In this document: in pieces, positions 1 to 9,408 of the stretch | Layout of the letters: every line of letters begins with the position of its first letter | How positions within the stretch are numbered: position 1 is the first letter of the stretch | Source: Beverwykella pulmonaria | Taxonomy: Eukaryota > Ascomycota > Dothideomycetes > Pleosporales > Melanommataceae | Direction: 5' to 3' | NCBI GenBank assembly: GCA_001599595.1 | Contig: BCHH01000002.1 | Location: 4,936,055-5,000,054, forward strand | DNA length: 64,000 nt | The notes under the pieces: generated by a model | The model's input: only the letters and a program-made list of their open reading frames with translations | Told to the model about the DNA's origin: nothing | Database searches by the model: none | Translations under genes and position numbers: made by a program

Positions 1-420
1 AGGAGCCAGGCTTCAAAAATCAACACTAATAGTATAGGAGGAAGTGTGGCAGCAAGCGTTGAGCCAGCAACGCTAGAAAATTAGATACAATAGAGGGAGA
101 AGGAAGTAGATCTAGCAGGGTCTCGTCAACGGCAAAAACCTGATAAGATAGGCACTGTATTAGGTGTAGAGCTTAGCGCTGTCACGAGAGGCTATCGGTA
201 GCAGAGGATAAAGGTTCAATTAAATATCGGATACTACGGATACAATCTCAGGTGCGATGAATTATCATACAAGACGTTGCGTAAGGAGCTCGACCAGAGG
301 TCCTTCGCGTTCAAATAAATACTGAGCATGGTTCGTGCATCAGGGGTCTGGTTCGTGCGCGGGCCGAGCCCGGTTGGGGCTCGGTTGAGCATTTCAGGTT
401 AGGTCGGGTAGTCGCCGAGC
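1..420. other. no gene seen (AT-rich repeat island edge)
   Basis: No open frame with recognisable similarity in either direction. The sequence is AT-rich and stop-rich, as in the rest of the first 9 kb, and is best read as decayed repeat DNA. Confidence 0.5.
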
Positions 421-830
421 TCGTTGTTCGGAGTGTACTGTGAGTAACAGTACTGTGCCGACAGTCGTCACCGTCGGTGTACTGTGAGTCAGAGTGCGTG
501 CTGTGCGCAATGGGTATTAGTCGGTATTGTGCGCAGTGTCAGGTGTGTGAAGTACTGTGCTGCAGAGTACAGTACTTGTCGGGACCGTCGTTCAGGACCG
601 TCGTTCGGGACCATCGTTCAGGACCGTCGTTCGGGACCATCGTTCAGGACCGTCGTTCAGGACCGTTCGGGACCGTCGTTCGGGGTCGTTTGGGACCGTC
701 GTTCGGGGTCGTTGTTCGGAATTGGTGTCGCGGTGGTTACCGTGACAGCATCCCAGGAACATGCATCGGATGCGACCATGGCGCACGCTCAGCTCAACCA
801 CGTCGGACGACGTAGGCCGCAGATACGTAA
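420..830 (+). repeat. diverged copy of the inverted-repeat family
   Basis: This stretch shares its order of landmarks with the right arm of the large inverted repeat at 7649-7989. A TACAGTACTTG word is followed by GACGGT/GACCGT blocks, and then by the line GCGCACGCTCAGCTC ending near CGTCGG. It looks like a third, diverged copy of the same repeat family, carrying a minisatellite expansion in its middle. The alignment was made by eye. Confidence 0.5.
581..718. repeat. 13-bp minisatellite
   Basis: At least six head-to-tail copies of a 13 bp unit, GGACCGTCGTTCR, with one recurrent variant (CCATCG for CCGTCG). The array degenerates into shorter and longer units after about 665. The open frames across it give repetitive Arg/Ser/Gly/Pro peptides and are products of the repeat, not genes. 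Confidence 0.8.
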
Positions 831-1913
831 TTCAGACAATGCTAATCTCTGCAAGCAGATACTAGCCTTAATTGCAATTATATACCAACCTATCACAATT
901 AAAGAGCTAACATCTCTTACTACAATGCTTAAGAACATGGCTGACGATCTTAAATTATTACAAGATATTATTAGCCTTTGCGGCTCATTCCTTACAGTTC
1001 AACAAAGTATTATCTATTTTGTGTATTAGTCTGGTTTAATAATATATTTCCGTCTAGAAAGGAAGAAGTCCACTATAAAATCTTCTTAAGGTCACTCTAA
1101 GTCATATCTAAGACTTTGCAACAAGACATCTACAGCCTAGGTAGCTTGGGCTGCCCTATCAAGCAGGTGAAACAGCTAGATCTAGACCCGTTAGCAGCAT
1201 TACGCTACTCGTGTATCTATTGGGTTGATCACCTACATAACTAGAATTCCAACTCTTTTGCAAATCACGGGATTGGCTCTCAGGACAAAGGCGCTGTTAA
1301 GAATTTTATAGGAAAGAAGTACCTTTACTAGCTTAAGGCTCTCAGTCTTTGCAAGAGCATGTCAAATAGAGTTGTTTCTATGGCAAAGCTTGAAGATTTA
1401 ACCCAGGTAATCCTTGGATTAGCGCTGCTATGTATAATACATGCTAACATTACTTAGGGAAGAGCAGACGCATCTGCATTAATTGAACTAGTTCAAGATG
1501 CACGCCAATTTATTATGTATCACAAGTGGGCCATAGAGAACAGTCCTCTTCAGGCATATGCTTCCGCGCTCCTATTCAGCCCTACTGGCAGTCTAATACG
1601 ACGTCTTTTCAAGACAGAAGAGCTAGGCTGGATCACAATAAAGCCGGCTATGCAAGAGAAATGGAGCGCGTGTCTACTCGGTCGCCTTCTCGCCCGACTC
1701 GACACGGCTGGCGTCAGGGTCCAACGACAACACAGTCTATCAAGGCCTAGGCATGAGTTTGGATGGTACGTGGATAACCTACGATTCGAAGAAAGTTTTA
1801 TGGCTACCATCAGAATATCGGCCATCACATTTCATAATATATAAGAATATGATTGGCATTGGTACTACCCATGGGAGGGTATGGATATGTAATGTTGAGG
1901 GTAACAAGCGTTA
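820..1913 (+). pseudogene. decayed NACHT-WD40 (NLR) gene, C-terminal half
   Basis: Broken reading frames carry the order typical of the region after the NACHT ATPase in fungal NWD-type NLR proteins (HET-D/HET-E relatives). First comes a helical segment with LCGSFLTV followed by IYFVY (830-1026). Next, in another frame, is DPLAALRYSCIYWVDHL (about 1180-1240), then a FIMYHKWAIENSPLQAYAS segment (1507-1565) and IKPAMQEKWSACL, where WD repeats normally begin. One partial WD repeat (VAFSPDSTRLASGS) follows, then the usual C-terminal tail with VLWLPSEYRPS and IGIGTTHGRVWIC (to about 1905). Stops and frame changes are scattered; the TAT TAG at 1024-1029 is what C-to-T change of CAT CAG (His-Gln, usual in this family) would give. 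No NACHT P-loop is present upstream. Fungal NLRs act in non-self recognition and cell death; this copy cannot function. Confidence 0.75.
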
Positions 1914-1920
1914 GGACCTG

Positions 1921-2184
1921 GCTCTTAACACCTACTTGACAGAGCACTGGCTCTTTATACCTACACGACAATCTAAGGATACCCCCTGCCTTAAACAACT
2001 ACAACCACTGTTCTCGCAATTGATGGGTCATGGCCAGTCCTAATACCTAGGCTCTCTCTTGTTAGAGCAGAGCTGCAGACCCTACCCAACACAGCACCAG
2101 CTCTTGACACCTACTTGACAGAGCACTAGCTCTTTATACCTACAAAACAACCTAAGGACACCCCCTGCCTCAAACAACCACAAC
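1921..2184. repeat. 85-bp direct repeat pair
   Basis: Bases 1921-2005 recur at 2100-2184 with roughly ten differences, most of them transitions. Both copies run from GCTCTTRACACCTACTTGAC to CAACYACAAC. The 94 bp between them contain no gene. This looks like a local duplication inside a repeat, or part of a tandemly repeated element tail. Confidence 0.8.
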
Positions 2185-2292
2185 TATTTGCATCCTGTTG
2201 ATACAATCTGAACAATCTAGATATTGCCTCCCTGTCCAAACAATTTGACGATCTGACCAATACAAGCGTCATTCTAGCCTGACTACAGCCGT

Positions 2293-2625
2293 TTACAGGA
2301 GTCTTGACCTATGCATTGAGGGTCCCCATGTTGACGCGGTAATACGTGCCATCGCGTTGAAAAAGTCTTCTCCGTGTTTAGCTGCCTTAGTAGTGTGTTC
2401 TTTCGATTGCATCCTAGGGTCGACCCATATGCCTAGGATCTGAATTGTCTTCTGGCAGACCTCTGCCTCCTCGCCGTCGATCCGTACTGTACTCTCTAGG
2501 TCCCTGCTGTTTCCCCTTCTTCTGGTGAAGTACATCAGTTGGTATTTGTCTAGTGCAAACTGAGCTTCGTATCTTTTTGCCCATGCTATGCATCGGCTGC
2601 TAGTACTGCTCTCACACAGCGGCAT
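2293..2625 (-). pseudogene. LINE reverse transcriptase fragment
   Basis: A 110-codon frame resembles the part of the reverse transcriptase after the catalytic motif in fungal non-LTR elements (Tad1/CRE-like). Visible landmarks are an ALDKYQLMYFTRR block, then ILGIWVDPRM, and an ASTWGPSM block before the frame ends. No endonuclease domain, YADD box or RNase H is attached, so it is a short 5'- and 3'-truncated relic. It abuts a repeat border at 2620. Confidence 0.7.
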
Positions 2626-2664
2626 ATCTACGTGACGGTTTGGTGTCCTGGGCTTACACTAATA
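2620..2664. repeat. repeat border, copy 1
   Basis: GGCATATCTACGTGACGGT, then GTGTCCTG and CTTACA a few bases on. The same series recurs at about 4267-4310. It may be the end of a transposable element shared by the two places. Confidence 0.45.
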
Positions 2665-3434
2665 GAATAAACCTAATGGACGCCCAAAAACTTTGATTCA
2701 TTGATAATAATAATATAACGATTGATATCCTATCTTTAAATGGCATAAGAAACGCAGTTTCGTACAGGTAAATCCTCCTAAACGAAAATAGCTATCTAAA
2801 GCACCAGCAACAAGTCCTAACTAGCATCCGCATCCATTATGTTAACAACGAACTTTTCACCTGCAGGCCAGGCGAAACCGCCTAGAGTATAACAATTTCC
2901 TAACGCATAGGGAGGGTTTAGATACAGCAGCGTTGACCGCTCTGGCAAGGAGTTGGGTCGTCGTAAAAAACAGGTCTGTATCCGGCTGGGCATGACTGAC
3001 CAATAGGAACACATACGACGCCTCTCGGGCCGCCTTCATCACCGCATGTAATGGCTAGTGTATCTAGAACAATAAAAGATTAAGGGAGCCATTATTTTAG
3101 CAGGATTTTGGTGTAGACTAACCAGAGACACACAAGCTAAAAATAAATAAGCATAATTGAATCTCTGGAGTATGAGTTGTATACCTAATGATAGTAGCTA
3201 CAGCAATAATGTACCTCATCTTGATACAGCGTACGGTGGATGATAGTATCTTAGGGTTTGCAATATAACGCTGAGATAAGAGGGCCCGGTGTGGAGTATG
3301 TCGATTGATGGTGAATGAAAATATTGTGGGAGCTAATTTCTTGATATTTATACCTAAGACAACGCAGAGCACCATCCGTCCCGCCGATCGCATCCTCTTC
3401 CTCCCATGCTAATACCCCACAACAAGGCTCAAGG
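2665..3434. other. no gene seen
   Basis: AT-rich, stop-rich sequence between the LINE fragment and the WD40 fragment. Short frames on both strands match nothing I recognise. The long minus-strand frame overlapping 3251-3892 is the antisense of the WD40 repeats. Confidence 0.5.
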
Positions 3435-3848
3435 TTGACGCTTACACAGAAGTGGATGGAAGCACAACATGCTCTAGCGATGAGCGATGAATGGAGTGCT
3501 TGCCTGCAGACGCTCGAGGGCCACAGCGGTGGGGTCAGCTCAGTAGCCTTCTCGCGCAACTCGGGCCGTCTCGTGTCGGCGTCGTACGACAGTACGGTCA
3601 AGATCTGGGATGCCAGCAGCGGCGAGTGCCTGCGGATGCTCGAGGGCCACAGCCGTGATGTCAGCTCAGTGGCCTTCTCTCGTGACTCGGGCCTTCTCGC
3701 GTCGGCGTTGTGGAACAGCACGGTCAAGATCTGGGATGCCAGCAGCGGCGAATGCCTGTGGATGCTCGAGGGCCACAGCGGTCCGGTCACGTCAGCGGCC
3801 TTCTCGCACGACTCGGACCGGCTCGTGTCAGCGTTGCGCGTCATTTGA
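3435..3848 (+). pseudogene. WD40-repeat fragment of an NLR
   Basis: A 137-codon frame holds nearly three WD40 repeats of the highly alike type found in HET-D/HET-E NLR proteins. It begins with the pre-repeat EWSACLQTLEGH, then units with VSSVAFSRNSGRLVSAS, STVKIWDASSGECL and LEGHSRDVSSVAFS. The repeats are much more alike, and richer in G+C, than the surrounding DNA, so they were recently homogenised or escaped mutation. The frame stops in the third repeat at GTCATTTGA; the ATPase part is absent. It could have come from the same ancestral gene as the relic at 820-1913, or from another family member. Not functional as it stands. Confidence 0.75.
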
Positions 3849-4813
3849 AATTCCTCTACGCCGCCATTTTCTCTACTACGGTAAGGAGTCACATTCTGTT
3901 AATAATTATTTTACTACTAGAGCTTCGCTACGCTTGCTCATTACGTTCAACAATAACAATAGGACACGTGACAATACGCAAGGTTCGTATTTAATTCTTT
4001 ATAAAGGTATGTAACACTTTTAGATCTATTGAATGTATTCACGATCCATTTGCGATAAGTTGAATACGGCAACACGGCTGTTGTGACTGTTTCGATCGTT
4101 CTGATCCGTTCTGATCCGTTCTAACCGTTGGGTGTCCGTTGAACGTGTTGGCGATGCGTTCAAAACTTCAAAAATTGTAAGCTGGGATGTGATAAGAGAG
4201 GGTATAAAGAAGTATATTGTATGTGTCTCCGTGTGTGTGTGAGATATATAACGGACTGATTAGTCAGTGGCATATCCACGTGACGGTAGTGTCCTGCTTA
4301 CAAAACGTTTTGCTGATATAGGTAGCAATCAATATAGTTTTCCTGTACTTTCTAGATTACTGTTGGTTTCACAGGGCTATTGCAATAGCAATGGGGGTTC
4401 TCAAAGGGGGTAAATAAATCGTTCTGTTCTCTATCTTGAAGCGGTGCAGCAGAGGGAATACCATCCACCTCACCGCCGCGTGCACTAGCCTAGTATGGCT
4501 AGTGCCCCACGTGTCCACACGTGATTGGTACCTCCACACGTGATCCATACATCCCACGTGATCTACACGTGATCTACACATCAACACGTGATTCCCACGT
4601 TCTATATACTCCCAACAATTACTGTTCAAGAAAAATTGTAATTGATAGGTAAAGAGTGTAGTTCCTTCCTAAACCCACAGTCATCCGTATCCCATCCAAG
4701 TCCGTACCCAACGGTTAAAGTACCTTTTCCGACGATACAAGAAGAAAGATATTTCAATTCAATTTTTAACCAAAGCTAATAGAGGATTAACTTTAAGAAC
4801 TAGAATCCTCTAC
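3849..4813. other. no gene; repeat border and CACGTG cluster
   Basis: No gene is supported. Contents in order: a short CGTTCTGATC repeat near 4095-4125; the second copy of the repeat border at 4267-4310; and a cluster of six CACGTG palindromes within about 100 bp (4505-4605), followed by a CTATATA box near 4601. Promoter-like E-box clusters of this kind occur in LTRs of fungal retrotransposons, so a decayed LTR is my preferred reading. It is unproven. Confidence 0.45.
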
Positions 4814-5101
4814 CTATAAAGCATCGCGTCGGCACCTTGCACTCGAACCCCCACAGTCCTTCGCATACCCATAATCACAGCAGTTGCCATCGGGGGCACA
4901 TTCGTAAATGTGCGTCAAATCTCGCTTGTTGGTAACGATATAATTTCCGGTATCAGACCAGACGCAATTGCCGCAGACAGTGAGTTGCTCGCCGCGGCTA
5001 TTGCATCTGCAGCCGTTGTATTCGCATATGCTTTTCTCTAAGAATATAGGCTCGGCTGCTACGACAACGATGAGTAGGATAAGTGGGGCAGAGAATCGCA
5101 T
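4814..5101 (-). CDS. small secreted cysteine-rich protein, effector candidate
   Basis: The frame encodes 95 residues and starts at ATG. Residues 1-16 (MRFSAPLILLIVVVAA) are a clear hydrophobic signal peptide, followed by a mature chain of about 78 residues with ten cysteines, including a CNCC-like NCC pair near the C-terminus. An even number of cysteines in a short secreted chain suggests a disulfide-bonded apoplastic protein. Genes of this shape inside AT-rich repeat islands are often host-interaction effectors in plant-associated Dothideomycetes. No family is recognised, no KEX2 site is evident, and the frame is intact although the DNA around it is decayed. Function is not known from sequence; it could also be an antimicrobial or cell-surface protein. 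Confidence 0.6.
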   Translation of the reverse strand: MRFSAPLILLIVVVAAEPIFLEKSICEYNGCRCNSRGEQLTVCGNCVWSDTGNYIVTNKRDLTHIYECAPDGNCCDYGYAKDCGGSSARCRRDAL

Positions 5102-6749
5102 TTTAGGTCGTTGATAATCTAGGTATTTTGTTAGCTAATATAATATACAATAGTATATTAGTAGGAATTTAAGAAATATATACTATGACTTGCAATATAT
5201 ATAGAGACTTCTTAAAATTTTGGATAGCTAAGCATGTTCAAGGTATTATAGGATTAAATAATATTTCTCTAAGGTTTGTTGGCTTGCCTTATTTATATGT
5301 TCTTCCCTATGTCTCTACCTTTCTGTCTAGTGATAAGTGTAAAGTTCCTGGAGCCGAGTACCTCGAGCTAACTTAGAGGGCCTGGAGTAGCCATAGCTGT
5401 AAGACCCCTGGTAGCGGAACGGTCCTTTTAGAGCGGACTTCGCTAGATCAAGACAGATAGGGTCGTTGGGATGGCACGCCATCCTAGATCTACCCCGCTC
5501 AGGCCATAGTAAGATGGTATCGTATGATCTGATATATATATCCCCGGATCGCTGCAGGCTCTGCTCGGTAGCCATTCGTTTGAGTATTCTGATGTAACAC
5601 GAATCCTACTCCGCTCTATCCTCTGTTACTATTACCTAGTAGCCCCCTTCCTTACAATGGCTAGCATTAACTATCTTAAATATGACCTACCCCGCTTTGC
5701 GCTCCTCTTGCAGCTCTATTTCAATTAGCTAGCTATCATCTAAGTATGTAAGACAGAAGGAGAGCTTTATTCTAGGAAGAAAGTTCTAGCTAGCAATTAT
5801 ACTTGTTGTGAGATGCTGCGTTCCGGAAAGATCTCTTTCGGCTACGTCTTCATCCCGAACAAGCAATACGAAGCAAACCATACCAAACAAGCCATACATC
5901 GCAAGCAGGTCACCTATACATGGTAACCCTAACTTGCGGCCTTCGTACGTGGCAACCCTCATGAGGAGTATTTCCTATTCTCTCGGTCGCTTCTCTTTCT
6001 TTCTTCCTTAGGGTTTCCTTCTGTATAGTAAGATTAACAAGCCTTCTTTTACTACTTCTGTCCGTTGCTGTACACCCTTTTTACGTACTAGCATATAGTT
6101 GTTCAAGTGTTACGGTTAGTATTATCAAGCAACAAGTAAGAGGTAATATTACTTAATTGGATTATAATAAGGATTACAAGTATTGTTTTAACTCTGGCTA
6201 AGATGTCCGAGCATATGCAATGCATAGCGTCCGACGATCTTATAGTATAACTTAAAGAAGAAAGGCGTGGCTATAGAAGAAATGTGTAGCTGTAAAAGAA
6301 AGGTGCAGCTACAGATGAAAGCCTTTAAGTTAAACATGTAAGGCGTGTCGCACCCTTACACCAAGTAGAAAAGCGTTGCTTCATTACCACCTGCAAAACT
6401 AAAGATAGAATAATGCATGGAAAGTTTGTACTTACTAGCAATATTGCATGTGAAGTTGCAACAAAGTTAGCATATGCATATAAAGTAGTTTAAATTAAAT
6501 ATTAGCTTACATGTGATGATGTAGTACTAACGTGCGCAGTTGCGCTCTTAGCTGTACTAAAGCAACTTGTAAAGTAGCGAATTAGAACAGTCTTTATACA
6601 GAACATTTATCAGAAGCAGGGCACAACACCACTACACTATTGCAACCTAAAAGATACGAATATTCAAATACATTATACATTAAGGTGTCGTACAAGGCAT
6701 ATATACCGGATGTCTTCGGGTATGTTGCTCGATCTGTCGCAATCTGACT
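5102..6749. other. AT-rich sequence without supported genes
   Basis: No gene is supported. A minus-strand ATG frame of 82 codons (5327-5575, MATEQSLQRSG start) is open but matches no family I know and probably belongs to a repeat. Near 6253-6315 a roughly 22 bp motif (GAAAGGTGCAGCTA-like) is repeated about three times. The rest is stop-rich AT-biased DNA. Confidence 0.45.
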
Positions 6750-7989
6750 GTGATGACGAGCACGGTCTTCACTATCGTGGATGCCGGAGGCAAACGAAAG
6801 GATAAGTCGACTCTATTTTAAGTAGTACACTAAGATAGAGAGAGAAGAGGTACTCAGGGAGAACGATCCTATATACAGAAGGGTACGGTCCGGTCCGCGG
6901 CCGACCGAGCATGTCCTAAGAGTGTGGCATGGCGTGGTGCGCATACGTCGTCCGACGTGATTGAGCTGAGCGTGCACCGCTATAGAATCTGATGCATGTT
7001 CCTGTGATGCGTGGTTGAGCTCACCGCCTGCTACCATCACCTCTGATACGTATTCATGTGATATATGGTTGAGCTAGCGAGCAGCACCGTCATACTGATC
7101 CTATGCGGGGTCCTGCATGACAGGGGCCTTACAACACATAATATAAGGTAATGTAGGCTCGTTCACCACCTATACTAGAAATACACGCATTATTCGAACT
7201 AATAATACTGGCTTGTAACAGCGAACTAGACTGCTCCGCTACGCTAGCAAAAAATTAGGTATTGAAAACTATAACAGTATTCAATGTAGTGCAATAACTC
7301 ACTCATAGAGAAACTGGTCTATCCGTTTGCCCGGCAGGCGCTGGCGAAGACTCCGTTATATAGCTTGGGTAAAATTAATCTCTAGATATTGTAAATTTGA
7401 CTAGGCTTGTCTGCAGGCTACATGTATTCATGGCACAGTTTATTATAGCAGGCTCGGGATTAGGATGGGGTGCTGGTTTAGTAGTGTTCGTTTTCGTTAA
7501 GTTTCTAGTCCCGGCCTTGCTCCAGCCCAAGCCTACCATATTACATGTGCCTTTGCATGCTGTTTTGCATGTGCTTTGGCATGTGCCTTTGCAAGTTTTT
7601 TTGCATGTGTTTTCGCATGTGTCTGAAAATACAGTACTTGTGTAAGTGTGACGGTGCTGCTCGCCAGCTCGACCACACATCACATGAACGCGTATTAGAT
7701 GTAATAGTAGCAGGCGCTCAGCTCAACTACGCATCACGGGAACACGCATCAAATGTGACAGCGGCGCACGCTCAGCTCGACTACGTCGGGCGATGTGTAC
7801 GCGCCATGCCATGCCGCACTCTTAGGACATGCTCGGTCGGCCTGCGCCCGGACCGTACCCCACTGGTATATAGGATCGTTCTTCCTGAGTACCTCTTCTC
7901 TCTCTATCTTAGTGTACTTGAACTAGAGTCGAATTATCCTTTCATTTGCCTTGCGCATCCACGGTGGTGAAGACCGAGCTCGTCATCAC
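6750..7989. repeat. large inverted repeat (343-bp arms, 556-bp spacer)
   Basis: The left arm 6750-7092 is the imperfect reverse complement of the right arm 7649-7989 along its whole length. The outermost match is GTGATGACGAG with CTCGTCATCAC; an internal match is ACTAAGATAGAGAGAGAAGAGG with its complement near 7890-7912; the innermost is GCACCGTCA with TGACGGTGC. The spacer carries a 12 bp tandem repeat. No transposase is present. Candidates are a non-autonomous (MITE-like) element with very long arms or a head-to-head duplication of one repeat; a related single copy lies at 420-830. A transcript through it would fold into a long hairpin. Confidence 0.85.
7546..7617. repeat. 12-bp tandem repeat in palindrome spacer
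   Basis: Six units of TGTGYTTTKGCA with small variations, lying in the single-copy spacer of the inverted repeat. Read on the minus strand the unit gives a Thr-Cys-X-X peptide repeat, which I treat as a by-product. Confidence 0.8.
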
Positions 7990-9408
7990 ACCTACTATCT
8001 TTGGTTGTGTACGGAACAGACCGTGAGACGGCGAAAGGAAGAAGAAAGAACTAGAACCACCAAATCCAGCTAGAGAGAGAAGAAATGGATCTGAGAGATG
8101 ATAGGCCAGCGTTTCCAGAAAGAATATGTCTTGTACAATGTGGTAATAGAATGGAGGGTGGGGGGTAGAATGTTAAAGGAGTTATTATAATCGGCTAACA
8201 ATCGAAGGAAGCAGTCTAGCTATTTACTCTATTATTATAAATGCAATTGAATTGCATAAAAGCGAAGCTTATTGTAATATCGGATTGCCTGTATCGCACT
8301 AATAGGGTTGAGAGTAAGGTTTCGGGATAGATAGGAGTGTATTGTAGGAGAGACGAATCGCTGCCAAGCCACGTTGGCAGCCGGGGAACACTAATAAGCT
8401 AAATCTGCCTCCGTACAGGCCCGATACTAGTCTTACAACATGTACAGGTCAAAACCGGCCTTACACTTATAAGCTGGACCATCACTGCATGTAAAATGCT
8501 GTAAAGATGCCCAGCCAACTCATTGATAGAGCAGTTCACCGATCCTTGTGAAAACCGTTCTTGAGCGGGGCGCGATGTGACAAGGCTGCAGAAAGTTCGG
8601 CCTTACTTTGACTAGACCTACCTTAAATTTAAAATAAATAGGGTTCAGTACTACAGAAGAGAGTTAGCCCTCCGAAAAGGGTATAGCCTGAGCGGACCGA
8701 GCCCTCCCTGATTTAGTGGATATTATGACGGCAAGTACCGTTGATGCAAGGGAGGAGAGCTGAATAGAAAGTATGTATAATTTCCCCTCAAGTCGCACAC
8801 ATTATGTTATATAGATTAACGTCCCTACTGCAGGTCAAGAAACACTCTGCGCCGAGAAATATGAGGGGTACATTAGCTTCAAGCAACTTGGAATTTGTGC
8901 ATACGTTGATATTTACAATAACCCTATATAGGCCATGTGCTGTAGCTACTCCTAGACGTCTAGATCCCTTTCTATCTAAAAATTACGTTATGTATTGTCG
9001 TCTTCTCGCTTAATTTACAGAGGACCTCTTTAGGTACAGGCCCTGTTTGCTTGAGCGTTTTTGAATCCGCCCTGAGGGCAGGTGGTAGGTGCTTTATAGG
9101 GGCCTTGGCTGCGTCAAATACTGGTAGGTGCGTCGACAAGAATCCGAGATGGAAACTGTAGGGGTGTTTGGTTGAGACCTACGAAACGTTAGCAGTGTAA
9201 ATTTCTAATTTGTATGAGACTGAGTAAGCAAATAATAATTCAACGTGCCTCGCGTTGTTGTTACTGCTCCATCAGGCAGGGCGCCAACATTGAGATGGAT
9301 TAGGGCGATGCAAGAAGCTCTGCTGCAGGGCCTCTTGGATAACTCACTGCCAGGATCTTCAGGGTTCAAGCCGGGACCTGGGCGATTGTTGTTGGGATTG
9401 TACAGTCT
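7990..9408. other. no gene seen; possible element ends
   Basis: AT-rich, stop-rich DNA. Two lines near the right edge, GGCCCTGTTTGCTTGAGCG (about 9048) and GGGGTGTTTGGTTGAGA (about 9161), look like the start of terminal repeats of cut-and-paste DNA transposons. They may belong to the SANT-domain gene that follows. No partner inverted copy was found on the far side. Confidence 0.4.

Noticed and set aside
581..718. CRISPR-like array
   Set aside because: Units of 13 bp are head-to-tail with no spacers, and the DNA is eukaryotic.
477..1029. Repetitive Arg/Ser/Gly frames over the minisatellite
   Set aside because: Open only because the 13 bp unit lacks stops in these frames; the part after 820 is the NLR relic.
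3251..3892. 213-codon minus-strand frame
   Set aside because: It is the antisense of the WD40 repeats; its own repeats mirror those units.
7375..7683. Minus-strand peptide with Thr-Cys-X-X repeats
   Set aside because: The repeat comes directly from the 12 bp DNA repeat in the palindrome spacer; no signal peptide or family is seen.
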